Source: Sphingobium chlorophenolicum (GTDB lineage Bacteria > Pseudomonadota > Alphaproteobacteria > Sphingomonadales > Sphingomonadaceae). Taken from it: a DNA stretch of 64,000 nt. The stretch covers positions 1 to 64,000 of the forward strand of contig NZ_JFHR01000012.1 of NCBI RefSeq assembly GCF_000722875.1, read 5' to 3'. Below, in pieces: positions 36,793-44,309 of this stretch. Position numbers and translations under genes: made by a program. The notes beneath the pieces are model-generated. The model ran no database searches, was not told the origin of the DNA, and saw only the letters and a list, made by a program, of their open reading frames with translations. How positions within the stretch are numbered: position 1 is the stretch's first letter; the number at the start of each line of letters is the position of its first letter.

Positions 36793-38063
36793 TTTCGCGC
36801 TGGATCAACTGGCTGCGGGGGCAACCGGGCAACAAGCAGGTCATTCTCTACAGCGGCGGCGGCATGCTGGTCTTCCTGATGTGGGCCAGCCTCGCCCCGG
36901 TGGACGAGGTGACGCACGGGCAGGGCCGGGTGATCCCGTCCAGCAAGGCGCAGGTCATCCAGTCCGCCGAACCGACCACCATAGAGGAAATCCTCGTTCG
37001 GTCCGGGCAGAAGGTAAGCAAGGGCCAACTTCTGGTGCGGCTGGACGATGCGATGCTGGCGTCCGAACTGGGCCAGATTCAGGCGGAAACGCGTTCCCTG
37101 ACCGCCCGCGCCGGGCGTCTGGAACGGGAAGGCACGGGCGAAGGCGCGGCCTGCACGACCGGCGGGCCGGAATGCGCGCTGGAACAGGCGCTGGCCGCCG
37201 TCCGCCAGTCGGCGCTGCGCAGCAAGCAGGATGCGCTCTCCGCTCAGGTCGACCAGCGCCGCCGCGAACTGGGTGAGGCGCAAGCGACCATCGACAGCCT
37301 GGGCGGCAGCGTGCAGCTTGCGCGCCAGCGGGTCGCGATGCTGGAGCCGCTCGCTGCCAAATCCATCATCCCGCAGACCGAATTGCTGGACGCCCGCCGC
37401 GATCTGGTGGACGCGCAAGGCCGCCTGAATGCTGCGCAGCAGCAGGCCTCCCGCGCCTCCGCCGCGATCCGCGAGGCGCAGGCGCAGCAGTCTGAAGCGA
37501 ATTTCCAGTTCCGTCAGGACGCGCTCAACGAGCGTAGCCAGTTGGAGGCGAAGATCGCCGTCAACAGCGAGTCTCTTCGGGGTGCAAAGGGACGGGCGCA
37601 GCGGGCGGAGATCCGCTCGCCCGTCGACGGCGTGGTGAACGACGTGCAGGTGACGACCATCGGCGGCTATGTCAGTCCGGGGCAGAAGATCATGCAGATC
37701 GTCCCCGTCGGCGAAAAACTGCTGGTGGAGGCGCGGGTGAAGCCCAACGACATCGCCTTCATCAAGACCGGCGACCGCGCCGTGGTGAAGGTGACGGCCT
37801 ATGACTTCTCCATCTATGGCGGCCTGACCGGCACGGTGCAGCAGGTTTCCGCCGACAGCGTCTATGACGAGGCGACCCGCGAAGCCTATTTCACCGTGGT
37901 GGTGGAAACCGACCGCGCCTGGCTCGGTTCAGGCGCGCACAAGCTGCCGATCACGCCCGGCATGGTGTGCGATGTGGAGATCATGACCGGTCGCAAGTCG
38001 GTGCTGGCCTATCTGCTGAAACCCATCATGAAGGCCCGCTCGGAAGCGTTGCGGGAACGGTAA
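36789..38063 (+). CDS. lapC: HlyD-family membrane fusion protein of the adhesin exporter (LapC-like)
   Basis: Periplasmic adaptor joining the LapB-like exporter to the TolC-like channel, 424 residues. One membrane helix at about 19-37 (KQVILYSGGGMLVFLMWASL), a biotinyl-lipoyl half-motif (QSAEPTTIEEILVRSGQKVS), a long helical coiled coil (about 85-270), the second lipoyl half (EIRSPVDGVVNDVQVTTIGG) and a beta-barrel domain (about 300-410). Overlaps the hydrolase gene by 4 bp. No gene follows on this strand before the convergent protease gene. Confidence 0.93.
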   Translation: MISRWINWLRGQPGNKQVILYSGGGMLVFLMWASLAPVDEVTHGQGRVIPSSKAQVIQSAEPTTIEEILVRSGQKVSKGQLLVRLDDAMLASELGQIQAETRSLTARAGRLEREGTGEGAACTTGGPECALEQALAAVRQSALRSKQDALSAQVDQRRRELGEAQATIDSLGGSVQLARQRVAMLEPLAAKSIIPQTELLDARRDLVDAQGRLNAAQQQASRASAAIREAQAQQSEANFQFRQDALNERSQLEAKIAVNSESLRGAKGRAQRAEIRSPVDGVVNDVQVTTIGGYVSPGQKIMQIVPVGEKLLVEARVKPNDIAFIKTGDRAVVKVTAYDFSIYGGLTGTVQQVSADSVYDEATREAYFTVVVETDRAWLGSGAHKLPITPGMVCDVEIMTGRKSVLAYLLKPIMKARSEALRER

Positions 38064-38082
38064 GCCTTCCGCGCACATAAAA

Positions 38083-38151
38083 TGTGCTCCTGCGAAGGCA
38101 GGAGCCCAGTTCTGCCATCCGAGCTAGGCTCCTGCCTACGCAGGAGCACGA
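38083..38151. repeat. Palindromic repeat family R2, intergenic copy
   Basis: A 69-bp element between the convergent membrane-fusion and protease genes, starting TGTGCTCCTGCGAAGGCAGG and ending TACGCAGGAGCACGA. End arms are inverted repeats of CTCCTGCG. In the frame used by the hydrolase copy it has a TAG stop. It may also serve as a bidirectional terminator here. Confidence 0.85.
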
Positions 38152-38169
38152 TTCACCAGGAAGGTTTGT

Positions 38170-39231
38170 TCACCGCGCCGCGAATTGCACCTTCGCCGGC
38201 GTCGTTACCCGATAGCCGTGAGTCCACCGCCCAAAGGCGTTGAAGCTCATGATCGGCCGGTAATCGCTGACGCTGGACGAGGGCAGCACCCGGTCGGTCA
38301 TATTGTCCAGAATCATCAATTCCCCGCCGATCCGCACCGCCAGCACGGCGTGATCAGCCTGCCTCACCAGATCGCGGGCGATGACCAGGAACATGGCGTG
38401 CCGGTCGAAACCGGCTGCTTCCAGCAGCTTCATCTTGGCGATGGCATAATCTTCGCAATCGCCGACGCCATTTTGCAGCGTCCGCGCCGCCGACGCCCAG
38501 TTATCGCCGCCCTGCCGGTCGTCCACGAAGCGCAGCCGCCCGTTGACCCAGCTATTGATCATTTCGACCTGCTGCTGCGCCGCCGATCCCCGCGCCGCGT
38601 TCAGGACGCCGCTCCAGATCCCCTTGCCGGGCAGCCCCGCCGAAACGGAAGCCCATTTGCCGTCCAGCAGCGTCCGGGAAATCGGCATGGCGACCGATCC
38701 GAACACATCGGGTTGCCCGCTGCGCGGCGGTATGACCTGGCCCGAAAGGGCGGGAACCGGGCGAGCCGGCATGACGAAGGCGCTCGCCTGCGGAAGCGCG
38801 CCAGCCGTGGGGGGTGAAAGGAAGCCCCGCATGAAGGTCGGCACCAGTTCGGGCTGGCGATAGCTCACCACGGAAAGCTGGACGCCCTGCAACCGCCAGC
38901 CGGGCAATTTGCCGCTGAAATCGTTGATGCGCCGGTCGTTGACGATCGCATCCGGAGCGGCCGGTTGCGCGATCCAGGGCGCCGGATTGACCGCGCCGCC
39001 CTGCTGCGCGCTGATCGCCGCCAGACGGCTCATGCCGCCTGCGAGAAGATTGGCGGAAACCCGGTCGGCGGGCGTGTAGGCGACGCGGCCCTGACCGAAG
39101 GCCTCCGGGAATGCCCCCAGCGGAGCCTGAGCCAAGGCATGGCTGCCTGCCGTCGCCAGCAGTAGCGCAGGGGCGGCGCGAAGCGCGATGCGGCAAAGGG
39201 CCGGGCGGGAGGACGGGACGAAGCCTGACAT
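38170..39231 (-). CDS. lapG: LapG-like periplasmic transglutaminase-like cysteine protease (BTLCP)
   Basis: Predicted adhesin-releasing protease, 353 residues. Signal peptide to about residue 35 (SHALAQ). The BTLCP domain (about 205-345) holds the catalytic triad Cys259 (GVGDCEDYAIAKMKLLEAAG), His294 (ADHAVLAVR) and Asp309 (MILDNMTD); the acidic DCED around the Cys matches the calcium-binding region of LapG. Pseudomonas LapG is about 250 residues, so the N-terminal 170 residues here are an extra Pro/Ala-rich segment. It is convergent with the exporter operon and lies 99 bp downstream of parE on the same strand. The PAAG site in the adhesin is its likely target. Confidence 0.88.
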   Translation of the reverse strand: MSGFVPSSRPALCRIALRAAPALLLATAGSHALAQAPLGAFPEAFGQGRVAYTPADRVSANLLAGGMSRLAAISAQQGGAVNPAPWIAQPAAPDAIVNDRRINDFSGKLPGWRLQGVQLSVVSYRQPELVPTFMRGFLSPPTAGALPQASAFVMPARPVPALSGQVIPPRSGQPDVFGSVAMPISRTLLDGKWASVSAGLPGKGIWSGVLNAARGSAAQQQVEMINSWVNGRLRFVDDRQGGDNWASAARTLQNGVGDCEDYAIAKMKLLEAAGFDRHAMFLVIARDLVRQADHAVLAVRIGGELMILDNMTDRVLPSSSVSDYRPIMSFNAFGRWTHGYRVTTPAKVQFAAR

Positions 39232-39330
39232 GCTTGCCCGTATCGCGCCGAAAATTGAACATCCGGTGCCCCGCGCTGGTTAACGCCGCGGTAGGCAAAA
39301 AATTGCCGGCCATTTGCCGCCCGGCAATTT

Positions 39331-41313
39331 TCAGGCGTCGATCGCCTCCTCATCCACCGTCGCCGCATTTTCCTGAATGAAGGCGAAGCGATGCGCCGGA
39401 TTGGTGCCCATCAGCCGTTCGACCAGTTCACGCACCTGCTGCCGGTCCTCGATATCGTCGGGCAGGGTCACGCGGATGAGGCTGCGGGTCTTGGGGTCCA
39501 TCGTCGTTTCGCGCAACTGGCCCGGATTCATCTCGCCCAGCCCCTTGAAGCGGCTGACCTCGACCTTCTTGCCCTTGAATTCCTTGCGCAGGATTTCTTC
39601 GCGATGGGCATCGTCCTTCGCGTAGAGGCTCTTGCCTCCGGCAACGAGGCGATAGAGCGGCGGCTGCGCCAGATAGAGGTGCCCGCGCCGCACCAGTTCC
39701 GGCATCTCCTGAAAGAAGAATGTCATCAGCAGCGTCGCGATATGCGCGCCGTCGACGTCGGCGTCGGTCATGATGACGATGCGTTCGTAGCGTAGATGAT
39801 CGGGGTTGCAGTCCTTGCGCGTGCCGCAGCCCAGCGCCAGGATCATGTCGGCAATTTCCTGATTGGCCAGGATCTTGGCGGTGTTGGCCGACGCGACGTT
39901 CAATATCTTGCCGCGCAGGGGCAGGATCGCCTGCGTCTTGCGGTCCCGCGCCTGCTTGGCCGATCCGCCCGCCGAGTCCCCCTCGACCAGGAAAATCTCC
40001 GCGCCTTCCGGATCGTCGTTGGAACAGTCGGTCAGCTTGCCCGGCAAGCGTAGCTTGCGCGAGTTGGTCGCGGTCTTGCGCTTGACCTCTTTCTCCTGCT
40101 TGCGTTTTAGCCGCTCGTCCATCCGGTCGAGCACATAGGCGAGCAGCGCCTTGCCGCGTTCCATATGGTCGGACAGATAATGGTCGAAATGGTCGCGCAC
40201 CGCATTTTCGACCAGCCGCGCCGCCTCCGGGCTGGTCAGCCGGTCCTTCGTCTGGCTTTGGAACTGCGGGTCGCGGATGAAGACCGACAGCATGATCTCC
40301 GAAGAGGTCACGATGTCGTCTGCGGTGATGTCCTTCGCTTTCTTCTGCCCCACCAGTTCGCCAAAGGCGCGGATGCCCTTCACCAAAGCGGCGCGCAGGC
40401 CGGTCTCATGCGTGCCGCCGTCGGGCGTCGGGATGGTGTTGCAATACCAGCTATAGCTACCGTCCGACCAGAGCGGCCAGGCGACGGCCCACTCCACCCG
40501 CCCCGCGGCATCGGGAAAATCCTGCGATCCGGAGAAGAAGGCGCTGGTCGCGCATTCCCGGTCGCCCACCTGTTCCTTCAGATGATCCGCCAGGCCGCCG
40601 GGAAACTGGAACACCGCCTCGGCCGGGGTGTCGTCGGCGATCAGTTCGGGCGCGCATTTCCACCGGATTTCCACGCCCGCGAACAGATAGGCCTTGGACC
40701 GCGCCAGCCGGTAGAGGCGGGACGGCTTGAACTTCTGCTCCCCGAAAATCTCCGTGTCGGGGATGAAACTGACCGACGTGCCGCGCCGGTTGGGCGCCGC
40801 GCCGACCTTCTCCAGCCCGCTGCTGGGCAGGCCCTGCGTGAAGCTCTGGCGGAACAATTCCTTGTTGCGCGCCACCTCGACCACCGTGTTGATCGACAGC
40901 GCATTGACCACGCTGATGCCGACGCCGTGCAGGCCGCCCGATGTCGCATAAGCCTTGTCGCTGAACTTGCCGCCCGAATGCAGCGTGGTCAGGATCACCT
41001 CCAGCGCTGACTTGCCCGGAAATTTGGGATGCGGATCGACGGGGATGCCGCGCCCATTGTCCGTGATGGTCAGCCTGTTGCCCGGCTCCAGCAGCACTTC
41101 GATCCGCGTGGCGTGGCCCGCCACGGCTTCATCCATGCTGTTGTCCAGCACTTCGCTGGCCAGATGGTGCAGCGCCCGCTCGTCCGTGCCGCCGATATAC
41201 ATGCCGGGGCGGCGGCGCACCGGCTCCAGCCCCTCCAGCACTTCAATGGCGGAGGCGTCATATTGCGCGGCGGTGGAGGAATTTGCGGCGAACAGGTCTT
41301 CGGACATGGGCAC
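39331..41313 (-). CDS. parE: DNA topoisomerase IV subunit B (ParE)
   Basis: ATPase subunit of topoisomerase IV, which decatenates replicated chromosomes with ParC (61225-63513 in this window). 660 residues. GHKL ATPase motifs: EVLDNSMDEAVAG, TDNGRGIPV, ATSGGLHGVGISVVNALS; TOPRIM region: EIFLVEGDSAGGSAKQARDR and IVIMTDADVDGAHIATLLMT. The ParE rather than GyrB call rests on length (about 660 against 800) and lack of the GyrB C-terminal insert. An ATG two codons in (41307) is an equally good start. It lies 41 bp downstream of ohrR. Confidence 0.93.
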   Translation of the reverse strand: MPMSEDLFAANSSTAAQYDASAIEVLEGLEPVRRRPGMYIGGTDERALHHLASEVLDNSMDEAVAGHATRIEVLLEPGNRLTITDNGRGIPVDPHPKFPGKSALEVILTTLHSGGKFSDKAYATSGGLHGVGISVVNALSINTVVEVARNKELFRQSFTQGLPSSGLEKVGAAPNRRGTSVSFIPDTEIFGEQKFKPSRLYRLARSKAYLFAGVEIRWKCAPELIADDTPAEAVFQFPGGLADHLKEQVGDRECATSAFFSGSQDFPDAAGRVEWAVAWPLWSDGSYSWYCNTIPTPDGGTHETGLRAALVKGIRAFGELVGQKKAKDITADDIVTSSEIMLSVFIRDPQFQSQTKDRLTSPEAARLVENAVRDHFDHYLSDHMERGKALLAYVLDRMDERLKRKQEKEVKRKTATNSRKLRLPGKLTDCSNDDPEGAEIFLVEGDSAGGSAKQARDRKTQAILPLRGKILNVASANTAKILANQEIADMILALGCGTRKDCNPDHLRYERIVIMTDADVDGAHIATLLMTFFFQEMPELVRRGHLYLAQPPLYRLVAGGKSLYAKDDAHREEILRKEFKGKKVEVSRFKGLGEMNPGQLRETTMDPKTRSLIRVTLPDDIEDRQQVRELVERLMGTNPAHRFAFIQENAATVDEEAIDA

Positions 41314-41354
41314 AAGCTATAAGCAGGCAGGCGGCGGGCGCAAGCACGCGTTGG

Positions 41355-41792
41355 TCAGGAGGTCGGCTCCCGCAACGCGCTCCATAACTGCTTCACCTGC
41401 CCGTTGAGGTCGGCCAGTCGCGCTCCGTCCATGCCCGACCGTTCCAGCAGCGCCTCGCCCAGGCATCCGCATTCCTCCCGCATGGCCGCTCCGCGTTCCG
41501 TCAGGCGCACATCGACGCGCCGCTCGTCGGCCGCGCTGCGGGCGCGGGTCAGGAAGCCCCCCGCCTCCAGCCGCTTGACCAGCGGCGTCACCGTGCTGGA
41601 TTCGAGCGACAGCCGCTCCGCGATCTGGCCGATGGTGCGGCCGTCCTGCTCCCACAGGGCGTGCAGCACCAGATATTGCGGATAGGTGATGCCCAGCCGA
41701 TCCAGCATCGGCTTGTAGGCGCGGCTAATGGCCATGCTGGCGGCATAGAGAGAGAAGCAGAGTTGGTCGTCGAGCGGAAGGGCGGCGGACAT
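41355..41792 (-). CDS. ohrR: OhrR, MarR-family organic peroxide sensor
   Basis: Represses ohr until its cysteine is oxidised by organic hydroperoxide. A 145-residue MarR protein with the reactive Cys12 in DDQLCFSLYAAS and two further cysteines (C108, C110 in EECGCL), which fits the two-cysteine type. Winged-helix region: GRTIGQIAERLSLESSTVTP, VKRLEAGGFLTR, RVDVRLTERG. It is divergent from ohr; palindromes between the genes are its likely operators. Confidence 0.92.
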   Translation of the reverse strand: MSAALPLDDQLCFSLYAASMAISRAYKPMLDRLGITYPQYLVLHALWEQDGRTIGQIAERLSLESSTVTPLVKRLEAGGFLTRARSAADERRVDVRLTERGAAMREECGCLGEALLERSGMDGARLADLNGQVKQLWSALREPTS

Positions 41793-41831
41793 GATCGGTC
41801 TCCTTTGCGGCTTTCATAGCACGAAAATAGA

Positions 41832-41906
41832 TATCGCGATAAATAAATGCTGGACAAGGGGCCGCGACTCGCATATTTAATGTTTATCGCGATAATGATT
41901 ATCGCG
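41832..41906. promoter_or_regulatory. Probable OhrR operators in the ohrR-ohr intergenic region
   Basis: TATCGCGATA (41832-41841) and TTATCGCGATAA (41884-41895) are perfect palindromes; TTATCGCG (41899-41906) is a third half-site just before the ohr ribosome site. The first lies near the ohrR start and the others near ohr, so one regulator could control both genes. Confidence 0.7.
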
Positions 41907-41926
41907 GACTATAAAGGAGCAAGCCC

Positions 41927-42352
41927 ATGTCCATCGATGTGAAATATGTCACCCGCGCCACGGCCACCGGCGGCCGCGACGGCGAAGCCCGCACGGAAGA
42001 CGGCCGTTTCGCCGCGAAGCTGTCCACCCCCAAGGAACTGGGCGGCCCCGGCGGCGACGGCACCAACCCCGAACAGCTTTTCGCATCGGGCTATTCGGCC
42101 TGTTTCATCGGCGCGCTCAAGGTCGCGGGCGGCCAGTTGAAGATCCGCGTGCCGCAGGATGTCAGCGTCACCGCGACGGTCGGGATCGGCCCGCGTTCGG
42201 CGGGCGGCTTCGGCCTCACCGCCGATCTGGAAATCAGCCTGCCGGGCGTTGAACGCGCCGACGCGGAAAAGCTGGTCGAGGCGGCGCACCAGATCTGCCC
42301 CTATTCCAACGCCACCCGCAATAACCTCGACGTCGGGCTGACCATCGCCTGA
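41927..42352 (+). CDS. ohr: Organic hydroperoxide resistance protein Ohr
   Basis: Thiol peroxidase that reduces organic hydroperoxides, 141 residues, OsmC/Ohr fold. Active-site cysteines C59 (GYSACFIGALK) and C124 (AHQICPYSNATR) are present, as are the conserved Glu in NPEQLFASGYSACF and an Arg at 17. AAAGGAG (41913-41919) lies 7 nt before the ATG. Divergent from ohrR and followed by a strong bidirectional terminator. Confidence 0.95.
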   Translation: MSIDVKYVTRATATGGRDGEARTEDGRFAAKLSTPKELGGPGGDGTNPEQLFASGYSACFIGALKVAGGQLKIRVPQDVSVTATVGIGPRSAGGFGLTADLEISLPGVERADAEKLVEAAHQICPYSNATRNNLDVGLTIA

Positions 42353-42383
42353 TCTTGGCGCCTGATCCCGGCAGAAACCAATG

Positions 42384-42418
42384 AAAAAGGGCCGCTCCCG
42401 GCGGGAGCGGCCCTTTTT
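42384..42418. terminator. Bidirectional intrinsic terminator between ohr and gcrA
   Basis: AAAAAGGGCCGCTCC pairs with GGAGCGGCCCTTTTT around a CGGCG loop. The A run on one side and T run on the other make it a Rho-independent terminator in both directions, suiting the convergent ohr and gcrA genes. Confidence 0.92.
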
Positions 42419-42436
42419 CATGCCGAAATCAGGCGA

Positions 42437-43108
42437 TCAGCGGACCCGCGGCCCGCCGAAGGGCAGGGGCGGCGGCGGACGGCGCGTGCCGCGCGGCAAC
42501 TGCGCCTGATAGGCGCGGCCGCAATGCTCGACGCAATAGGGGAAGCCGGGATTCACCGCTTCGCCGCAGAAATGGAAGTCCGGTTCGCCCGGATGGCCCA
42601 TCGGCCATTTGCAGATGCGCTCTGTCAGGTCCAGCAGCGACGTCTTGCCCGCGATTTCCGGGCTGGGCTTGGCCGGCACCAGGCGGCGCGGCGGGGCAGG
42701 GGGGATCGGCGCCTGCTGGTCGCCCGGCCCCTGACGCAGGAAGCCGCCGGGGCCGACGGAGATGATGCGCGGCTGTGGCTTTGGCGCTTCCGTTTCCGCT
42801 GCGGCCGCAACCGGAGCAGGGGCGGGCGCGGCGGGGGGCACGGTCCGGACCGGCGAAGCATGCTGCGCCGGAGCGGCTGGTTTTGGAGCTTCCGCCTCAG
42901 GCGCGGGCTTGCGCGGGGGCGGGGCGGCCTTTTTCGGCGCTTCGTTGGCTTTCACCGGGGAAGGACGCGATTGCAGGCCCAGGCGGTGCGCCTTGCCGAT
43001 CACGGCGTTGCGGCTGACCCCGCCCAGTTCGTCCGCGATCTGGCTGGCGGTCAGGCCCCGTTCCCACATTGCCTTGAGCTGGTCGATGCGCTCGTCGGTC
43101 CAGGACAA
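42437..43108 (-). CDS. gcrA: GcrA cell-cycle regulator, TTG start
   Basis: Sigma70-associated activator of CcrM-methylated promoters in alphaproteobacteria. The 223-residue product begins SWTDERIDQLKAMWERGLTA, then QIADELGGVSRNAVIGKAHR, the GcrA DNA-binding helix-turn-helix; a Pro/Ala-rich linker (about 55-165) leads to a Cys-containing C-terminal domain (HFCGEAVNPGFPYCVEHCGR). The conserved family N terminus begins exactly at a TTG at 43108, with GAGGAG 7 nt upstream; no ATG gives that N terminus, and the longer frame to 43198 adds 30 unrelated residues. Confidence 0.9.
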   Translation of the reverse strand: MSWTDERIDQLKAMWERGLTASQIADELGGVSRNAVIGKAHRLGLQSRPSPVKANEAPKKAAPPPRKPAPEAEAPKPAAPAQHASPVRTVPPAAPAPAPVAAAAETEAPKPQPRIISVGPGGFLRQGPGDQQAPIPPAPPRRLVPAKPSPEIAGKTSLLDLTERICKWPMGHPGEPDFHFCGEAVNPGFPYCVEHCGRAYQAQLPRGTRRPPPPLPFGGPRVR

Positions 43109-43226
43109 TGAATGACTCCTCAAAATCTCAAATTCGCGCCCTATATGGGGCGCGCAGGCGCGGGGTTCAATTTCCCGCGCATAACGCCCTTGCGGCACAA
43201 CCCCTCAGCCGATAGTCGATCCGACC

Positions 43227-44075
43227 ATGAACGACCAGTCCAAAATTGCTGCCTCCCCGTCGCACCGGCCGCCTTTCCATGAACCGGGCGAGCTGGTCAT
43301 CCGCAACGTCAACTGGGCGGGCACCCGCGCCCTCTACCGGAAGGAAATCCGGCGCTTCATGAAGGTGCAGCTCCAGACCATATGGGCGCCCGCCGTGACG
43401 ACGCTGATGTTCCTGGTCATCTTCACCCTGGCGCTGGGCGGCGCCAATCGGCATGTGCTGGGCGTGCCCTTCGCCGATTTCATCGCGCCGGGCCTGATGA
43501 TCATGGGCATGATGAACAACGCCTTCGCCAACAGCAGCTTCTCCCTGCTGGCGGGCAAGATGCAGGGCACGCTGATCGATTATCTGATGCCGCCGTTGTC
43601 GGTCGGGGAATTGCTGCTGGCGCTGGTGGGCGCGGCGGTGACGCGGGCCTTCTGCGTCGGGCTGGCGCTATGGGCGGCCATGGCGCTGTGGCCGGGCGTG
43701 CACGTCACCCCGGCGCATCCCTGGGCCATCCTCTGGTTCGGGCTGATGGGCGCGGGGCTGACCGCCTTCATCGGCGTGCTGACATCCATCTGGGCGGAAA
43801 AGTTCGACCATGCCGCCGCCATCTCCAATTTCGTGATCGGGCCGATGACGTTGCTGTCGGGCACCTTCTATTCCATCGACCGGCTGGCGCCTGCCTTCCG
43901 CGCCATCAGCCACGCCAACCCCTTCTTCTACGCCATTTCCGGCTTCCGCTACGGCTTCGTCGCGGCGGCAGACGGCGATGTGGTGGTGGGCAGCCTGGTG
44001 CTGCTGGGCCTGAATATCGCGCTGGGCCTGTTCTGCTATGCGCTGCTCAAGCGGGGATGGAAGCTTAAGGCCTGA
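43227..44075 (+). CDS. ABC-2 type transporter permease without adjacent ATPase
   Basis: A 282-residue membrane protein with about six helices from residue 55 on. The pattern (LMFLVIFTLALGGANRHVLG, FIAPGLMIMGMMNNAFANSS, NPFFYAISGFRYGF) is that of ABC-2 permeases of the DrrB/NodJ type, which export polysaccharides, lipids or drugs. No ATP-binding partner lies on either side: gcrA is divergent, and a repeat plus ugd follow. The polysaccharide genes downstream make an envelope substrate plausible. Confidence 0.85.
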   Translation: MNDQSKIAASPSHRPPFHEPGELVIRNVNWAGTRALYRKEIRRFMKVQLQTIWAPAVTTLMFLVIFTLALGGANRHVLGVPFADFIAPGLMIMGMMNNAFANSSFSLLAGKMQGTLIDYLMPPLSVGELLLALVGAAVTRAFCVGLALWAAMALWPGVHVTPAHPWAILWFGLMGAGLTAFIGVLTSIWAEKFDHAAAISNFVIGPMTLLSGTFYSIDRLAPAFRAISHANPFFYAISGFRYGFVAAADGDVVVGSLVLLGLNIALGLFCYALLKRGWKLKA

Positions 44076-44107
44076 TCAGGGTGAGCATAGGGATGAGCAT
44101 AAGATAA

Positions 44108-44176
44108 CGTGCTCCTGCGAAGGCAGGAGCCCAGTTCCGACTTCCGATCTGGGTTCCCGCCTGCGCAGGAGCACGG
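44108..44176. repeat. Palindromic repeat family R2, intergenic copy
   Basis: A 69-bp element beginning CGTGCTCCTGCGAAGGCAGG and ending TGCGCAGGAGCACGG, between the permease gene and the micro-gene after ugd. In the frame of the hydrolase copy it is fully open (RAPAKAGAQFRLPIWVPACA and onward). Confidence 0.85.
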
Positions 44177-44183
44177 TGCTATA

Positions 44184-44309
44184 TCAGCTCAACCCCGCAA
44201 TCACCGGCACGACCAGCATGATCGCCACCAAAGCAGCCGTCGCCATCGCCCAATGATGCAGCCGGGGCAGGGCGCGTCCGTCGCGCCCTCCCTCTGGTTT
44301 CAGCAGCAT
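44184..44309 (-). CDS. 41-residue membrane micro-protein coupled to ugd
   Basis: ATG 44309 shares its A with the ugd TGA stop (TGATG), a classical coupling overlap. The product has a basic, His-containing N terminus and one C-terminal membrane helix (AMATAALVAIMLVVPVIAGL). I recognise no family. The tight overlap and the clean helix support a real gene; single-pass micro-proteins often modulate a membrane or polysaccharide enzyme, but that is only an analogy. Confidence 0.5.
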   Translation of the reverse strand: MLLKPEGGRDGRALPRLHHWAMATAALVAIMLVVPVIAGLS

